This document shows, piece by piece, positions 1 to 12,970 of a stretch of DNA of 64,000 nucleotides. Position numbers and translations under genes: made by a program. The stretch is from Spisula solida. Taxonomy: Eukaryota; Mollusca; Bivalvia; Venerida; Mactridae. The number at the start of each line of letters is the position of its first letter. Positions within the stretch are counted from its first letter, which is position 1. The notes beneath the pieces were generated by a model. It made no database searches. It saw only the letters and a list, made by a program, of their open reading frames with translations, and had not been told where the DNA came from. Where the stretch lies: assembly GCA_947247005.1 (NCBI GenBank), contig OX365946.1:53656734-53720733 (forward strand), given 5' to 3'.

Positions 1-70
1 GTGGAAGACAGCACTCAACAGAAATAGCCGAAAGACACAAAAAGAACACACACACAAAATCGATATTGGA
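1..70. repeat. Copy of a ~60-bp dispersed module (cut by window edge)
   Basis: The stretch resembles two better copies at 29188-29260 and 61162-61240. Shared words are GCAGCACTCAAC followed by AGCCGA and a run of A-rich CACA sequence. This copy is diverged and its left side is outside the window. Function is unknown; it is most simply the end of a transposon family. Confidence 0.45.
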
Positions 71-1068
71 ACCACTAAATGCTCTAGTTTTCGTACCGAT
101 CTGGAAAATCACAGATTCCACCAAAAAACATTTTTGCAGTAAATGTTCGGTTAAAAAAATTAGGGTCTGTAAGATTTCTGGAACCACATAATTAATTTGT
201 TTTGGCCTTACATAAACAGGTATTTTGAAGAGTATTATTGAAGAGAAAGAAATGATTCTTTAATCTGCGAAACCTCCAAATATGAAATTCTATAATTACT
301 TTAATGGAAGCCATGTTGTTTTGGGTATTCACAAGCATGATAAGACTGTAACTAGATTTTAGACCATAAAATTGTGGAACGTTCTTTGTGCTCGCTGTTG
401 TTATAAATGTATTAATTTCAATTTAAACTGGTGTAAGCATACAGTAGGTAACAATAATTATACAGACACCATTTTATTGGTTTTGATTTAATGGAAATGA
501 AACATATTTAGCTAATTTAGGCTATTGATTTTTTTTGCAAAATTGACAATATATGACCGAGTGTGAGTCAGAACCTAGGTTCAAGCAGGTCATGTTGCTA
601 GCTTGATAAGCCGATTATGTTGAGTAATGTTCCTTTCCTAGTAATCAATATATATTGACGAAATATTGAGTTAACAAATATGAATATTTTTACTTCATTG
701 TTTCATGGTAAAAATCTTTCACTTATAACAGTTTTAGTCAATATTATGGTACAGTTAAATATTTGATCGCAGTCTATGCCAATAGATTGGTTCGCTGTAA
801 GTAAACATGCATGTCAAGGCATTGACGTATAAGTGTTGTAACATTGTTATGGTATAAGGTGTATTACAGGAGTGTTGTGCTAAAGCCTTGGTATGTTTTC
901 TATATATAGATGGTAAATACCCTGTATGGTAGATACTTTCACAGTTCTATGGTTGATAAGATAGACAAACTGTGAGATACATGGTGGGGATACAATTAGT
1001 AACAAGTATTTTTGTCATGTTCCGCTGTGTACGCAGTCTTATCTGAGTCCAACCTTGTAATTTTTCAT
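71..1068. other. Non-coding stretch, nothing recognised
   Basis: AT-rich DNA with stops in all frames. No exon with convincing splice sites was found and no repeat was recognised. It could be intron or intergenic. Confidence 0.5.
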
Positions 1069-1224
1069 ACCAGGGTTGGTATTCAATATTGATCTTATTT
1101 AATTGGAGAATAAGGATAGCCAATCATATCGCCTGTTACTGACCCAGAGTTTAATATGGTGTGATCTGATTGGTTGTCCTTATTTTTAAGTCAAGTAAGA
1201 TCAATATTGAATACCACCCCAGGT
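1069..1224. mobile_element. Small TIR element (MITE-like), 156 bp
   Basis: The two ends are inverted copies over about 28 bp: the left end reads GGTTGGTATTCAATATTGAT and the right end is its near-perfect reverse complement. The inner flanks (GGATAGCCAATCA against TGATTGGTTGTCC) also pair, so the whole unit can fold as a hairpin. It has no coding capacity. Inferred to be a non-autonomous DNA transposon. Confidence 0.65.
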
Positions 1225-1253
1225 CATGTTCATCTTCACTCTTTACTCCATAT

Positions 1254-1270
1254 ACCCCCCCCCCCCCCCC
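1254..1270. repeat. Poly-C tract
   Basis: An uninterrupted run of C. Similar C runs occur at about 57565-57578 and 52823-52833. Length is likely to be unreliable in sequencing. Confidence 0.8.
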
Positions 1271-1583
1271 AAATCTATGTGTATTAATCTACTGCGTATA
1301 CACAAGTTGACTACTGAATCGGGAAGATCAGACCACTGTGACGTCATCCATTAATATACAAAATGCCCTCCGGTAGTCTCTTGGATTAATGAACTGCCAT
1401 TCACCAATAGCTAGCTGTTGGGCACTTTGCATATGAATACACCTGAAATGTAAACTTGATCTCTCCTATAGAACAGTAATTGACCTACTGTAGTTATAAA
1501 GGGGCTAGGTTATGTTGGGTATAACATCTTCAAAATAGTTTTTTGAAAATCCAAAAGTATTCAATATGATGATCTATATGCAA

Positions 1584-1697
1584 ATCAGGGCTGGTACCAG
1601 TATTCACAAAGCATCTTAAGGGAAAACTTAAATATTTTTAAAAATAAAAAAATGAGCTGATTTTCCTGTCTAAAATTTTGTGAATACCACCCCTGAT
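1584..1697. mobile_element. Small TIR element (MITE-like), 114 bp
   Basis: The left end ATCAGGGCTGGTACCAGTAT and the right end (reverse complement ATCAGGGGTGGTATTCACAA) are related inverted termini around an A/T-rich core. The termini share the CAGGG-TGGTATTCA word with the element at 1069-1224, so the two probably belong to one superfamily. Confidence 0.55.
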
Positions 1698-4001
1698 AAC
1701 ATGCATCTAAATGCATTTAAATTCAGATTAGAGGGAAGCATTAAAAAGTCTCCATGGATTTAAGGTCATGGTTACTGAAACAAACAGATTATTATCCGTT
1801 TTATCAAAAATCTTAAGTTTATTCTCTAGATTCTTTCTTGCAAGGGAGGTAATTCTTACTTGTTTGAACTTTCAAAATGTCTGCATTACATTTTTGTCTC
1901 CCTTGAATAATATTGAAATATAGTTTCAATGTTTGTGTATAATTTATTTTCAGTATATTATAATGACTTGATGGCAGGACATATTGTGTTTGTCATTAAA
2001 AATGCATGTTGATTAATATTCATAGTTCATAAATATTCATAACTTGTTATTTGTCATGCAGCATGTGGCATTTTACCATACCATGAATGATAATTCTCAC
2101 AAGTCATTAATATTGTCAATTTAAATATACAATGTACATGCTGATATTTCTTGTTAAAAACATGGGGTTGTATACTGTACATGTATATTTTTTCTTCATG
2201 GTTGAAATTACAAAAAATGTGCTTTATTGCGTTGCCATCACATCTTTGTGTTGTAAATTTTCCATTATTTTACCATCGTCACAGACATTAAAACAAAGTA
2301 ATGTTTTATTTTCTTAGTTCTGTTTTTATTTCTTCCCCTTTTATCTTTTTCTTGTGTTCCCTTGCATGCTTTATTTGCACTTCTGGCATTTATTACTTTA
2401 GTTTAATGTTGTGCATAGATGGCTTGTGTTTTCTCATACACTCAGAATAATACTAACAGGTAAAATCCGGAATTGCTGCACTTATCTGCAGTTAAAATTT
2501 ATTTGGTTAAAATATTTAAAGTATTGACAAAATTATGGTCTGACATTTGTAGCTAATTTCAGCAATAGAACGGTGTTTGACACTGAGTTTTGGGGTAGAG
2601 ATGTGTGCAATTGGTGTCCGGAGCAGACTTGTATCTTAAGATTGGGCATTATACCTCGGAAGAACCCCTGTATTTATTACTGGTTACTGCTTCTGTATAT
2701 GTGGATAGTTTAACAGGCGGAAAAGTTAGCAATTCTGAATTTTACATATTCCTAGAAAACTATTATATTTCTACATAGTGTTGTTTGCAGGCCAAACTTT
2801 ACGCTAGCAAATAAATTCTCAAAATTCATCAACAACTTAACTACTTATACAGTTTCGATATTTAATCTTTTCTAGTACCAGAGATTATAGTCACAAATAA
2901 GGAACACACCAGTCCATTACATATATAGTGCAGAGACTTTAACCTGATCCCAGAATTTAACAATCTATCTTGTCTATATTTGTAACCCTGTTAAACTTTG
3001 TATGTTTTCATTAGCAATAAGTATCACAAGTACGCTCAAGGTCTAATACAAACAAAACAACCAATATTGCACAATTTGCTCACGGATTTTAAAGTGATTA
3101 TATTCATGCATAACGGAAAGGATCACATTAAAATCTCTCCACACCACATATGCATCATAATATATATACACCAACGTACACATTTTAGCATAAGTATACA
3201 CCAACATATGCATTATAACATATCAATTTTTGTAGTCCCAGTCTCAATGGTTTGTCTGAGCCAACAGAGGTTTGTTATTTTAGTAAGTTAAACAGTTTAT
3301 TAACACCCAAACACTTAATGCAAGGCTATAAAGAGCCCAGGATAATTAAAGGCAGGAAATATTGGTATACTCCACAACGGTGGATTAATCAGATGTGCAT
3401 GATTTATCAGTGATGTTTTAAGTACAAAACTGACCATATCTGTTTTCTGTAGTAATTTGTAAAATCACTTTTGCAACACTTGACCAAACCGTTTCATGTT
3501 TGTAAACAGCACATTATCCTCTGTGCACTATAAAAGTTAAAACTAATCCACAAATATATATATTTCAAACTGTAATAAACAGACAATGCAAAGACATACA
3601 AAAGCAGCAACAGCGCCTAGCCACCCGCGCAAGAGGGAGAAACTGAACATACCATTTATATCCCCCAAAAATTATATTTCAAGTTAGCCTAATATACTTT
3701 AAGAAATCAGCATATTACCATAAGGGGAGGTACAAAATTATTGTACACTTGTAATTGCAAATGATAACTATACATACAAGTGCAAAGTATGGGGAGACTT
3801 TTACCCAGTACTCACACCTGCTGTAGTGATGAAATACACTGACAATTAAAGCCATATATACAAGCAGCGACAGCATCTAGTCACCTACACAACACATATA
3901 GAAGGCATTGCTAAAATAGCTCTTACCAGTAGCGTACTAATCCTAATTGTCATGAACCCTACACATATGACATCTTAACTATTCAGCACTCTATACAACA
4001 T
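1698..4001. other. Non-coding stretch with a weak direct duplication
   Basis: No gene is supported; short open frames here lack splice sites or recognisable domains. Near 3600-3650 and 3865-3900 there is a diverged direct repeat (AGCAGCAACAGCGCCTAGCC against AGCAGCGACAGCATCTAGTC) about 260 bp apart. Confidence 0.45.
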
Positions 4002-5630
4002 CATAACTTCACAACCTTCAATATACGATGTCATACGGCAAAACCTTCAATATACGACATCATACTGCAAAACCTTCAATATACGACATCATAAAAAACC
4101 TTCAATATACGACATCATACTGCAAAACCTTCAATATACAACATCATACTGCAAAACCTTCAATATACGACATCATACTGCAAAACTTTCAATATACGAC
4201 ATCATACTGCAAAATCTTCAATATACCACATAGTAACTTCAAAACCTCTAATATACAACATTTTAACTTCAAAGCCTCCAATATACGACATCGTAACTTG
4301 AAAACCTCCAATATACGACATCTTAACAACAAAACCTTTAATATACGACATTGTAACTTGAAAACCTCCAATATACGACATCTTAACTTAAAAACCTCCA
4401 ATATATGACATCGTAACTTGAAAAATATATATCTTAACAACAAAACCTTCAATATACGACATTGTAACTTGAAGACCTCCAATATACTACATCTTAACAA
4501 CAAAACCTTCAATATACGACATCGTAACTTGAAAACCTCCAATATACAACATCTTAACAACAAAACCTTCAATATACCACATAGTAACTTCAAAACCTCT
4601 AATATACGACATCTTAACAACGAAACCTTTAATATACGACATCTTAACAACAAAACCTTTATTATACGACATCATAACTTGAAAACCTCCAATATACGAC
4701 ATCTTAACTTGAAAACCTCCAACATGCGACATCTTAACAACAAAACCTTCAATATACGACATCGTAACTTGAAAACCTCCAATATACGACATCTTAACAA
4801 CAAAACCTTCAATATACGACAACGTAACTTGAAAACCTTTAATATACGACATCTTAACAACAAAACCTTCATTATACGACATCGTAACTTGAAAACCTCC
4901 AATATAAGACATCTAAACAACAAAACCTCAATATACGACAACGTAACTTGAAAACCTCCAATATACGACATCTTAACAACAAAACCCTTAATATACGACA
5001 TCGTAACTTGAAAACCTCCAATATACGACATCTTAACAACAAAACCTTTAATATACGACACCGTAACTTGAAAACCTCCAATATACAACATCTAAACAAC
5101 AAAACCTTCAATATACGACAACGTAACTTGAAAACCTCCAATATACGACATCTTAACAACAAAACCTTTAATATACGACATCGTAACTTGAAAACCTCCA
5201 ATATACGACATCTTAACAACAAAACCTTTAATATACGACATCGTAACTTGAAAACCTCCAATATACGACATCTTAACAACAAAACCTTTAATATACGACA
5301 TCATAACTTGAAAACCTCCAATATACGACATCTTAACTTGAAAACCTCCAATATACGACGTCGTAACTTGAAAACCTCCAATATACGACATCGTAACTTG
5401 AAAACCTCCAATATACGACAACGTAACTTGAAAACCTCCAATATACGACATCTGTACTACAAAACCTTCAATTTAAGACATTGTTACTTCAAAACTGCGA
5501 TACTGTAAACAACTTTTCAAAATATGACATTGTTACAACTACAAAACCTTCAATATACGACATCTTTACTACAAAACCTTCAATTTAAAACATTGTTACT
5601 ACAAAAGCCTTCTATATATGCGATCATAAC
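4002..5630. repeat. 30-bp minisatellite, dimeric (60-bp) higher order
   Basis: About 48 tandem copies of AAAACCTYYAATATACGACA plus a ten-base variable tail. From about 4320 two tail types alternate (TCTTAACAAC and TCGTAACTTG), giving a 60-bp period; the left 300 bp use a 29-30-bp TCATACTGC type. Copies decay after 5460. Because the unit is divisible by three and lacks stops, several frames on both strands stay open for 120-190 codons; these are not genes. Confidence 0.93.
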
Positions 5631-6014
5631 TACACAACATACAACATTGAAACTACAGAAACTTCAAAATGTGTCATTCAAACTACCAATCTCTTTATAA
5701 TCAGATCCTAACGTTTGCTACATTCCTAAACTCTGTTAGAGATCTGACTACATTCCATAAGAGGTCATGCGCAAATGACCTCTGGCGCACAATGACGTCA
5801 CATAGTTCATCCAATGAAATTATATCTAGCTGCCTCAGCAGACTTTCACCTTTCAGATTTGTGAAAGAAGCAATTTGATTGGATGAAAGTTCACATCAAC
5901 ATGACCCCATATTTAGTGTTGTCAGATCCTTTATCAGCGTAAAGAAATGCAGCGTACCCAGTAATAGAGTCTGATTTGAATGAGATTGTGAAATTACAAA
6001 ATCCTTAATATATA
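5631..6014. other. Non-coding stretch left of the LTR element
   Basis: No gene seen. A short inverted pair (TTCATCCAAT near 5808 and ATTGGATGAA near 5877) flanks about 60 bp. The last four bases before the LTR element are TATA, matching the TATA just after its outer right end at 13081. Confidence 0.4.
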
Positions 6015-6958
6015 TGTGACCGGAGGTTGGGCGGAGGCGTCGACTGTCGCGCTATTTGTGGGGAAACTCGCTTAGTGTGTCTTAGTCGATCACCACCCGT
6101 AACCTCCTGTTGTTGTATTCCAAACCTCCAGTCGTGCAGTGTTCTCAAATGTTTAGCTTAAGCTAATGTTGTGATGTTTGTTATAGTACATCAGTAATGG
6201 TTGATGTACTATGTTGTATTCGCATCTCCAATGTGTATCGAGTAGTTCTCCAATGTTGCAATCTATATTGCATATGATAATATCAGTATCTCCAATGTTG
6301 ATTCTTTCAACAATATTATAACCATGTTATAATGTTATAACGACAAGTCCCATTTAAGTTTTCTTCATTTATTTCTTTACATGTATTCAACAGTTCCAAT
6401 GATAACAACTTCTATTACTTTAAAAACCAGATGAATTAAGTTTTAGTAACCAGATGACTATAAGCTAACACCAAATAATTTAAACGTAGATGTTAACTGT
6501 TCAATTCATAATTTAAGACTAATTCAATAATCATTATTTTAAAATTACATTAAATTATTTCAACATACCTGATTGGTCAAGTGTTCTTAACCAATCAAAA
6601 GTCTCTATTTATTATATAAAATATTAACATATTAAGTTTTGATAAAGATCATTAAGTGACAATTCTAAAGACTATAAACAATATATTTGACCATTGGCAG
6701 TTTCTAGAAACCATACTTGGTCTGCTCTTAGATTCTTATCAGTAGACATTATGTTGCCATGTGTAATTATGGATCATAATTATTTAAAACCACATATCTT
6801 ATCTAATAAGAGTCTGACTTTTAGCTTTAGGCTATAAAGTGCATTTTGGTGAAGTTAGTAATTAAAGTCTTATTAATATAGAAATTAATCTATATGATTT
6901 TTATAAAATATAGCATTGAAGTTTGAAAGCTAAATGCCGGTTCTTAAACCTTGTTACA
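6015..6958 (-). repeat. LTR (3' LTR in element orientation), 944 bp
   Basis: It pairs with 11281-12224 at a constant offset of 5266 with no indel in the stretches compared; one substitution was noticed (C at 6107, G at 11373). It begins TGTGACCGGAGG and ends CCTTGTTACA on the plus strand. Just beyond its inner edge the minus strand reads AGAAGGAAGGG (6974-6964), a polypurine tract, so this is the 3' LTR of a minus-strand element. Confidence 0.9.
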
Positions 6959-8259
6959 TGTCACCCTTCCTTCTAAAAAGATTGTCCTCAATCTGATAGT
7001 AACAACAATTTATCAAAATGAAATTAACGTATCATCTGTAAAAATACCTATCATCTCTTATACATTATTCTAGTAAGACAGAACTGCATACACAATTATA
7101 ACAATAATAATAATAACAACAATACCTGAAATAAACATATCAATTAGACGTAATGTAACTTAATATTTCAATTCAATTATTAAAACATTTTCTTTTGCAT
7201 GGTGTTGACTTCTCAAATGCATATTTCTAAAACTAATGACCCATTTTGGTCGAAATTTACTTATTTAATACATTCTCAGCCACGCACATCGAATATATTG
7301 TGCTAATTCCATAAATGTTAGAGTTAAAAACATAGTGTCCCAGCAAGGCTGAAACCGGAAAGTTTTAAAAGTTTTCCAAATTTCAACAGTTCATTGTAAC
7401 CATGTCCTAACATTCAGGATTTTTTTCAGTCTGTAATGCTACCAATATATTCAAAGTGGCAATGTAAAATCTATTTAACTTTTCTTTATCAAAGAACTGA
7501 GTAATCAACTCATAACCATTGGCAACTGGTCAAAAGCCCATTAAACAATTCATTTGAAAATTCAATTGAATCTGAATAGCCAGTTCACAACTATTTGCCA
7601 CTAGTCGCGAGCCAACTAAACAAACCACTTGAAATAATACCAAAATAACTTCTTAAAAAAATTATATGCATGATTATGATAAGTCAACCACATTTCACTT
7701 GCAATAATACCAACAGTATTATCAAGGCATTATTTCACATACAATAATCATTAAAATAGACAATTTCTTTTCTGGATCCATTACTTATAAGCCTTATGTT
7801 TGAAGAATTTGCTCTGAAGCATATGGCTTTATGTGAAAATAAAAATGTACTATCTAAATTGAAATTCACCTGCAATAATTATACATTAAGATAAAATGTA
7901 AAAGCAGTAATTAAATAGTCGAACAATTATGACTTATGTTTATGAAAAACTGCATACTAAACTGAATGACTAAAATGTGAAAATCCAATGATCAGATAAT
8001 GTACTTCATTAAAATTCACCTGTATCTAACATACATTAATTACAAATGTACATACAGTCATGCCTATGCCTGGCATTAACAATCTATCTGATTGCATTCT
8101 TATATAAACAAAAGGGTATAGACATATTTAATAACAATAAACATATTATAAGTCTTGCGCAATTCTAATATCTTTGCTTTCTGCAACAACTCGGGCTAAA
8201 CTGTGCAATATCTATTAATTTCAGAATTTCTATTACTGTTACCTTTTGCAACTTTCTCT

Positions 8260-8800
8260 GCCTTTTTCAACTTTCGGACTAACTGCATGATCAAATCGAG
8301 TATTATGCAACCTTGGGGATCACCAGTATTATTACTTATTTTTGTTCAATATACACTCTTTGTATACACACTTTGTGCAACTTTTCGGACTAACTGACCA
8401 AATCTAGTATTATGCAACCTTGGGGGCCAGCAGTATCATTACCATATTCTGTTTTATCTCACAAATCATTCAACATGATTGTACTCATTTTTTGCAACTT
8501 TCCGGACAACTGATCAATCTAGTTTTATGTGACATTATGGGATCAGCCGTATCATTATATCTATATATATATATTTTTCTTTCAGCAAATCATCCATGAT
8601 GATTGTACCCGTTTTGCAACTTTGCTGACAACTGATCAATCGAGTATTATTTGACATTATGGGATCAGCCGTATTATTATTTATTTTTTTCCACAATTCA
8701 TCCATGATGATTGTACCCGTTTTGCAACTTTGTTGACAACTGATCAATCGAGTATTATTTGACATTATGGGACCAGCCGTATTATTATTTTATTCCAACT
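8260..8800. repeat. ~120-bp tandem repeats inside the LTR element
   Basis: Four to five copies of a unit containing CAACTGATCAATC, GTATTATTTGACATTATGGG and CAGCCGTATTATTATT followed by AT-rich sequence and ATGATTGTACCCGTTTTGC. The last two copies are nearly identical and the first two are diverged. The array lies within the segment that reappears inverted at 12228-12970. Confidence 0.8.
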
Positions 8801-9725
8801 ACCACATATATAATATCTAATTTTTTTTTATGCTATAACATGCAACTACTTTTGCAACCTTATTATGTCTCTGAATGATTTCGTCTCATCATTCGTTTCA
8901 TTCTCTCTTCATCACCTGTTCGTAATAACATTTCCATATGTTATTAAATATAATATCATTTCATATCACATTGTTCACAGCACAGCACAACACATATATT
9001 ACTTCTTTGTAGGTCCAGTGTCTATAGAATCTGTTCATCTATCTAAATAAGTACCTTGAATCACATTTAGTCAATTACTCAGCAAATACAATATATAATG
9101 GTATTGTGAAAATCAAAACTCTATGAAACATCTTTACTTCTGCAAAACCACAGTTGCTATCTCTTATTTACTAAAATCTTTTAAATTTTTCTTTTAATAA
9201 AGGTAACAATAGGTAAATTGATTGTTTCATCCATTTAACACAAGTTTGATAAAAAAATGCTTGTACATCATCATTACCTCAAATACCAGCGACATATGAT
9301 TAAGCGAAATAATAATCTAATATACTGCATACAACAATTTAAATCTGAATTCTAGGGTTATGAACAAATATTGAACCACTTTGACAAATTTTGGCACAAA
9401 TTCTAAACAAGAATTGTTTGACACACTTTATAGAGTTCGAGTAAAGGCCGTTGACCAATGCGTATTTAACAAACCCAAGTGAATGTCATGTCATCTCTGC
9501 ATCAATAAATTGTATCTATATTGATGTCTTTGTGCCAACTTATGTTCTGTGATTCTGATGTTCAAATAGCAACTTATGTTCTGTGCTGTGGAGGTAACCG
9601 TTTATTTTGTGAGTCTGGTGGTTCTGTTTGATGTTTGTCTGTGCTGTGTTTGATGTTTTGGTGTTTCTTCAGTGTGTAATGTGGCTGGATCAACTGATGG
9701 TGGTAATGGGTTCTGATCATGACCA

Positions 9726-10064
9726 TTAATGAGGGTTACACAACCAAGCGCTCTGGCTTATCATATTGGTAACAATTATCATCAATGTCAACAGAATTAA
9801 TTCCCATAGTTTACCATTCTCATGGTATGTATACCCTGAAAGACCATCAGTATTTCCATTAAGCAGATAAAGAATTGTGGACAATCTGGAATTTGTGGGA
9901 TGCAGATGCAGTGCCCATCTACCATGGCGTCCACCAAATTTCTTAATCTGCTTTATCCACTTGACTGATAGGTGATCAGTATACACTGTGAATGGAGAGT
10001 TTGCAAGGTATGGCCGATACCATTGACAGCTTCGACCGGTGCCAACCCTACCATATTTAGTCAT
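9726..10064 (-). pseudogene. Retrotransposon pol remnant, RNase H region
   Basis: A 112-codon open frame on the minus strand. Around residues 15-70 it reads YRPYLANSPFTVYTDH, then VKWI, then GRWALHL, then a diverged NTDGLSGY segment. This order matches the RNase H domain and linker of Ty3/gypsy-type pol polyproteins (RPYL...F.V.TDH..L.W, R..RW, N..ADALSR). Reverse transcriptase and integrase are not found on either side, so this is a relic and not a working enzyme. It agrees in strand with the polypurine tract. Confidence 0.72.
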
Positions 10065-11280
10065 CTGGTTACTTGGCCATTTTACACTCTGCCACCATAA
10101 GCTACCATATATTCCTTATACCACTATAATCAAATTGGGACGGCTTAAAGCCTACAGTCACCAATATGGGAAGATGGTAAAATTTTGGAAGGACAGGATA
10201 GGGGCAGACGTAAGGACCTTTTCGAGTCTTAAATGAGTCTAAAAATTTTCAATCGTTCTTAAAACAGTTTCAGTGTATTACACTGCTTCTAAAGTTTCAT
10301 TGATTTCTGGAGGACTTGAATACCTTGTAAACTATAATGTTTTCACTAACATAAGAGTTGTAGCTCCTGAATCAAATAGTCTAGGAGCACTAACTTGCTA
10401 TCATATAGGTCTAAGGGAGACATTCAGGGAAACTGAGGGTTGTTCATATCTATAGTACGTACAGTAGAACAATTACTTGTTAAGAACACTGCCAATTCGT
10501 CTTACGTGGAGCCATTTTAAGCTGTTTTTCTCTAAAACACTTAATAATTTAATTTGTTGAAAACTGTTATTTCTACGTATAAAACTAATTACTTGCAAAG
10601 AAGTATGTATAACTTCTCGAAAACTTACTGTTATCAATAACCTAATAATAATTACTTTGTACTATGTAAGCAAAAACTTCAATTTTCTATGAAATTTATC
10701 AGAACCTGACAAAATTTTACTCTTGCCTTCAAGATATATACTTAATATCTGATATTCAATCAAAATTTTAACACAATCAAAATTTATGTGCAAAAATTTA
10801 ATGAAAAAATTTGGTTTCTGTAAATAATATATAATTGGATGAAACAAAATTCACCTATATTGGACTATATTAAAATCTATAGTGATAACAAGTAAATAAC
10901 AAGTGTATAACAGAAATTATACTGTATAACAGAAAACAACTTTTGTAAATAGCAACTGCTGAGACTTGCAACAATAAAGATAATAGCACAAAATAATGAT
11001 TTCCACTTACCAACTGTGTGTGGATAACTTCAATAGCAACAGTTCATTCTATAGCACTTTTAATATTGGCAGTTCTTGGCTTCCTCTGTTCCACCGGATT
11101 TGGTTGTAATATGTACTTCTCACGAAAGGTTGTCCCTCATTATACTGGTACATGTTATCGTATGCACCACTCATCTAAATCCTCCAAACGTTTCAATGTA
11201 GATTTTCTTCAATTAAAGTTGTTCAACATCCCTCATTTTTATGGATCTTGTATACCGTTGGATTCTCCGCCATAAACAGC

Positions 11281-12224
11281 TGTGACCGGAGGTTGGGCGG
11301 AGGCGTCGACTGTCGCGCTATTTGTGGGGAAACTCGCTTAGTGTGTCTTAGTCGATCACCACCCGTAACCTCGTGTTGTTGTATTCCAAACCTCCAGTCG
11401 TGCAGTGTTCTCAAATGTTTAGCTTAAGCTAATGTTGTGATGTTTGTTATAGTACATCAGTAATGGTTGATGTACTATGTTGTATTCGCATCTCCAATGT
11501 GTATCGAGTAGTTCTCCAATGTTGCAATCTATATTGCATATGATAATATCAGTATCTCCAATGTTGATTCTTTCAACAATATTATAACCATGTTATAATG
11601 TTATAACGACAAGTCCCATTTAAGTTTTCTTCATTTATTTCTTTACATGTATTCAACAGTTCCAATGATAACAACTTCTATTACTTTAAAAACCAGATGA
11701 ATTAAGTTTTAGTAACCAGATGACTATAAGCTAACACCAAATAATTTAAACGTAGATGTTAACTGTTCAATTCATAATTTAAGACTAATTCAATAATCAT
11801 TATTTTAAAATTACATTAAATTATTTCAACATACCTGATTGGTCAAGTGTTCTTAACCAATCAAAAGTCTCTATTTATTATATAAAATATTAACATATTA
11901 AGTTTTGATAAAGATCATTAAGTGACAATTCTAAAGACTATAAACAATATATTTGACCATTGGCAGTTTCTAGAAACCATACTTGGTCTGCTCTTAGATT
12001 CTTATCAGTAGACATTATGTTGCCATGTGTAATTATGGATCATAATTATTTAAAACCACATATCTTATCTAATAAGAGTCTGACTTTTAGCTTTAGGCTA
12101 TAAAGTGCATTTTGGTGAAGTTAGTAATTAAAGTCTTATTAATATAGAAATTAATCTATATGATTTTTATAAAATATAGCATTGAAGTTTGAAAGCTAAA
12201 TGCCGGTTCTTAAACCTTGTTACA
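11281..12224 (-). repeat. LTR (5' LTR in element orientation), 944 bp
   Basis: Near-identical copy of 6015-6958. The three bases TGT after its plus-strand end match the first internal bases after the other LTR, so homology runs to 12227. Such high LTR identity implies recent insertion. Confidence 0.9.
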
Positions 12225-12227
12225 TGT

Positions 12228-12970
12228 AGAGAATGAAACGAATGATGAGACGAAATCATTCAGAGACATAATAAGGTTGCAAAAGTAGTTGCATGTTATA
12301 GCATAAAAAAAAATTAGATATTATATATGTGGTAGTTGGAATAAAATAATAATACGGCTGGTCCCATAATGTCAAATAATACTCGATTGATCAGTTGTCA
12401 ACAAAGTTGCAAAACGGGTACAATCATCATGGATGAATTGTGGAAAAAAATAAATAATAATACGGCTGATCCCATAATGTCAAATAATACTCGATTGATC
12501 AGTTGTCAGCAAAGTTGCAAAACGGGTACAATCATCATGGATGATTTGCTGAAAGAAAAATATATATATATAGATATAATGATACGGCTGATCCCATAAT
12601 GTCACATAAAACTAGATTGATCAGTTGTCCGGAAAGTTGCAAAAAATGAGTACAATCATGTTGAATGATTTGTGAGATAAAACAGAATATGGTAATGATA
12701 CTGCTGGCCCCCAAGGTTGCATAATACTAGATTTGGTCAGTTAGTCCGAAAAGTTGCACAAAGTGTGTATACAAAGAGTGTATATTGAACAAAAATAAGT
12801 AATAATACTGGTGATCCCCAAGGTTGCATAATACTCGATTTGATCATGCAGTTAGTCCGAAAGTTGAAAAAGGCAGAGAAAGTTGCAAAAGGTAACAGTA
12901 ATAGAAATTCTGAAATTAATAGATATTGCACAGTTTAGCCCGAGTTGTTGCAGAAAGCAAAGATATTAGA
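12228..12970. repeat. Inverted copy of internal segment 8164-8906
   Basis: The segment is the reverse complement of 8164-8906 with a constant coordinate sum of 21134, so no net indel in 743 bp. It is bounded on both sides by U3 ends of the LTR: ACA plus TGT on the left and TGTAAC on the right. The mirrored short open frames are shadows of the same sequence. Confidence 0.9.

Larger units (their letters stand above)
6959..11280 (-). mobile_element. Internal region of the LTR element
   Basis: The 4.3 kb between the LTRs has almost no coding capacity. It holds the RNase H remnant at 9726-10064, an AT-rich block with ~120-bp repeats at about 8260-8800, and a 41-codon minus-strand frame at 11174-11049 that could be a gag relic but is unrecognised. 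A TGGCGGAG word 8 bases inside the 5' LTR (minus strand, from 11272) is a possible primer-binding site. No integrase or protease domain was found, so the copy is non-autonomous. Confidence 0.7.

Noticed and set aside
4028..5508. Proteins of 10-residue repeats on either strand
   Set aside because: Many frames on both strands are open at once, which is the signature of a stop-free 30-bp satellite and not of coding selection.
11223..11414. Protein spanning the LTR boundary on the minus strand
   Set aside because: The frame crosses from LTR into the internal region, has no similarity to gag and exists only because of the junction.
12369..12599. 76-residue protein, also present inverted at 8535-8765
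   Set aside because: It is the internal tandem repeat of the LTR element copied twice; there is no domain, and the identical frames come from the inversion.
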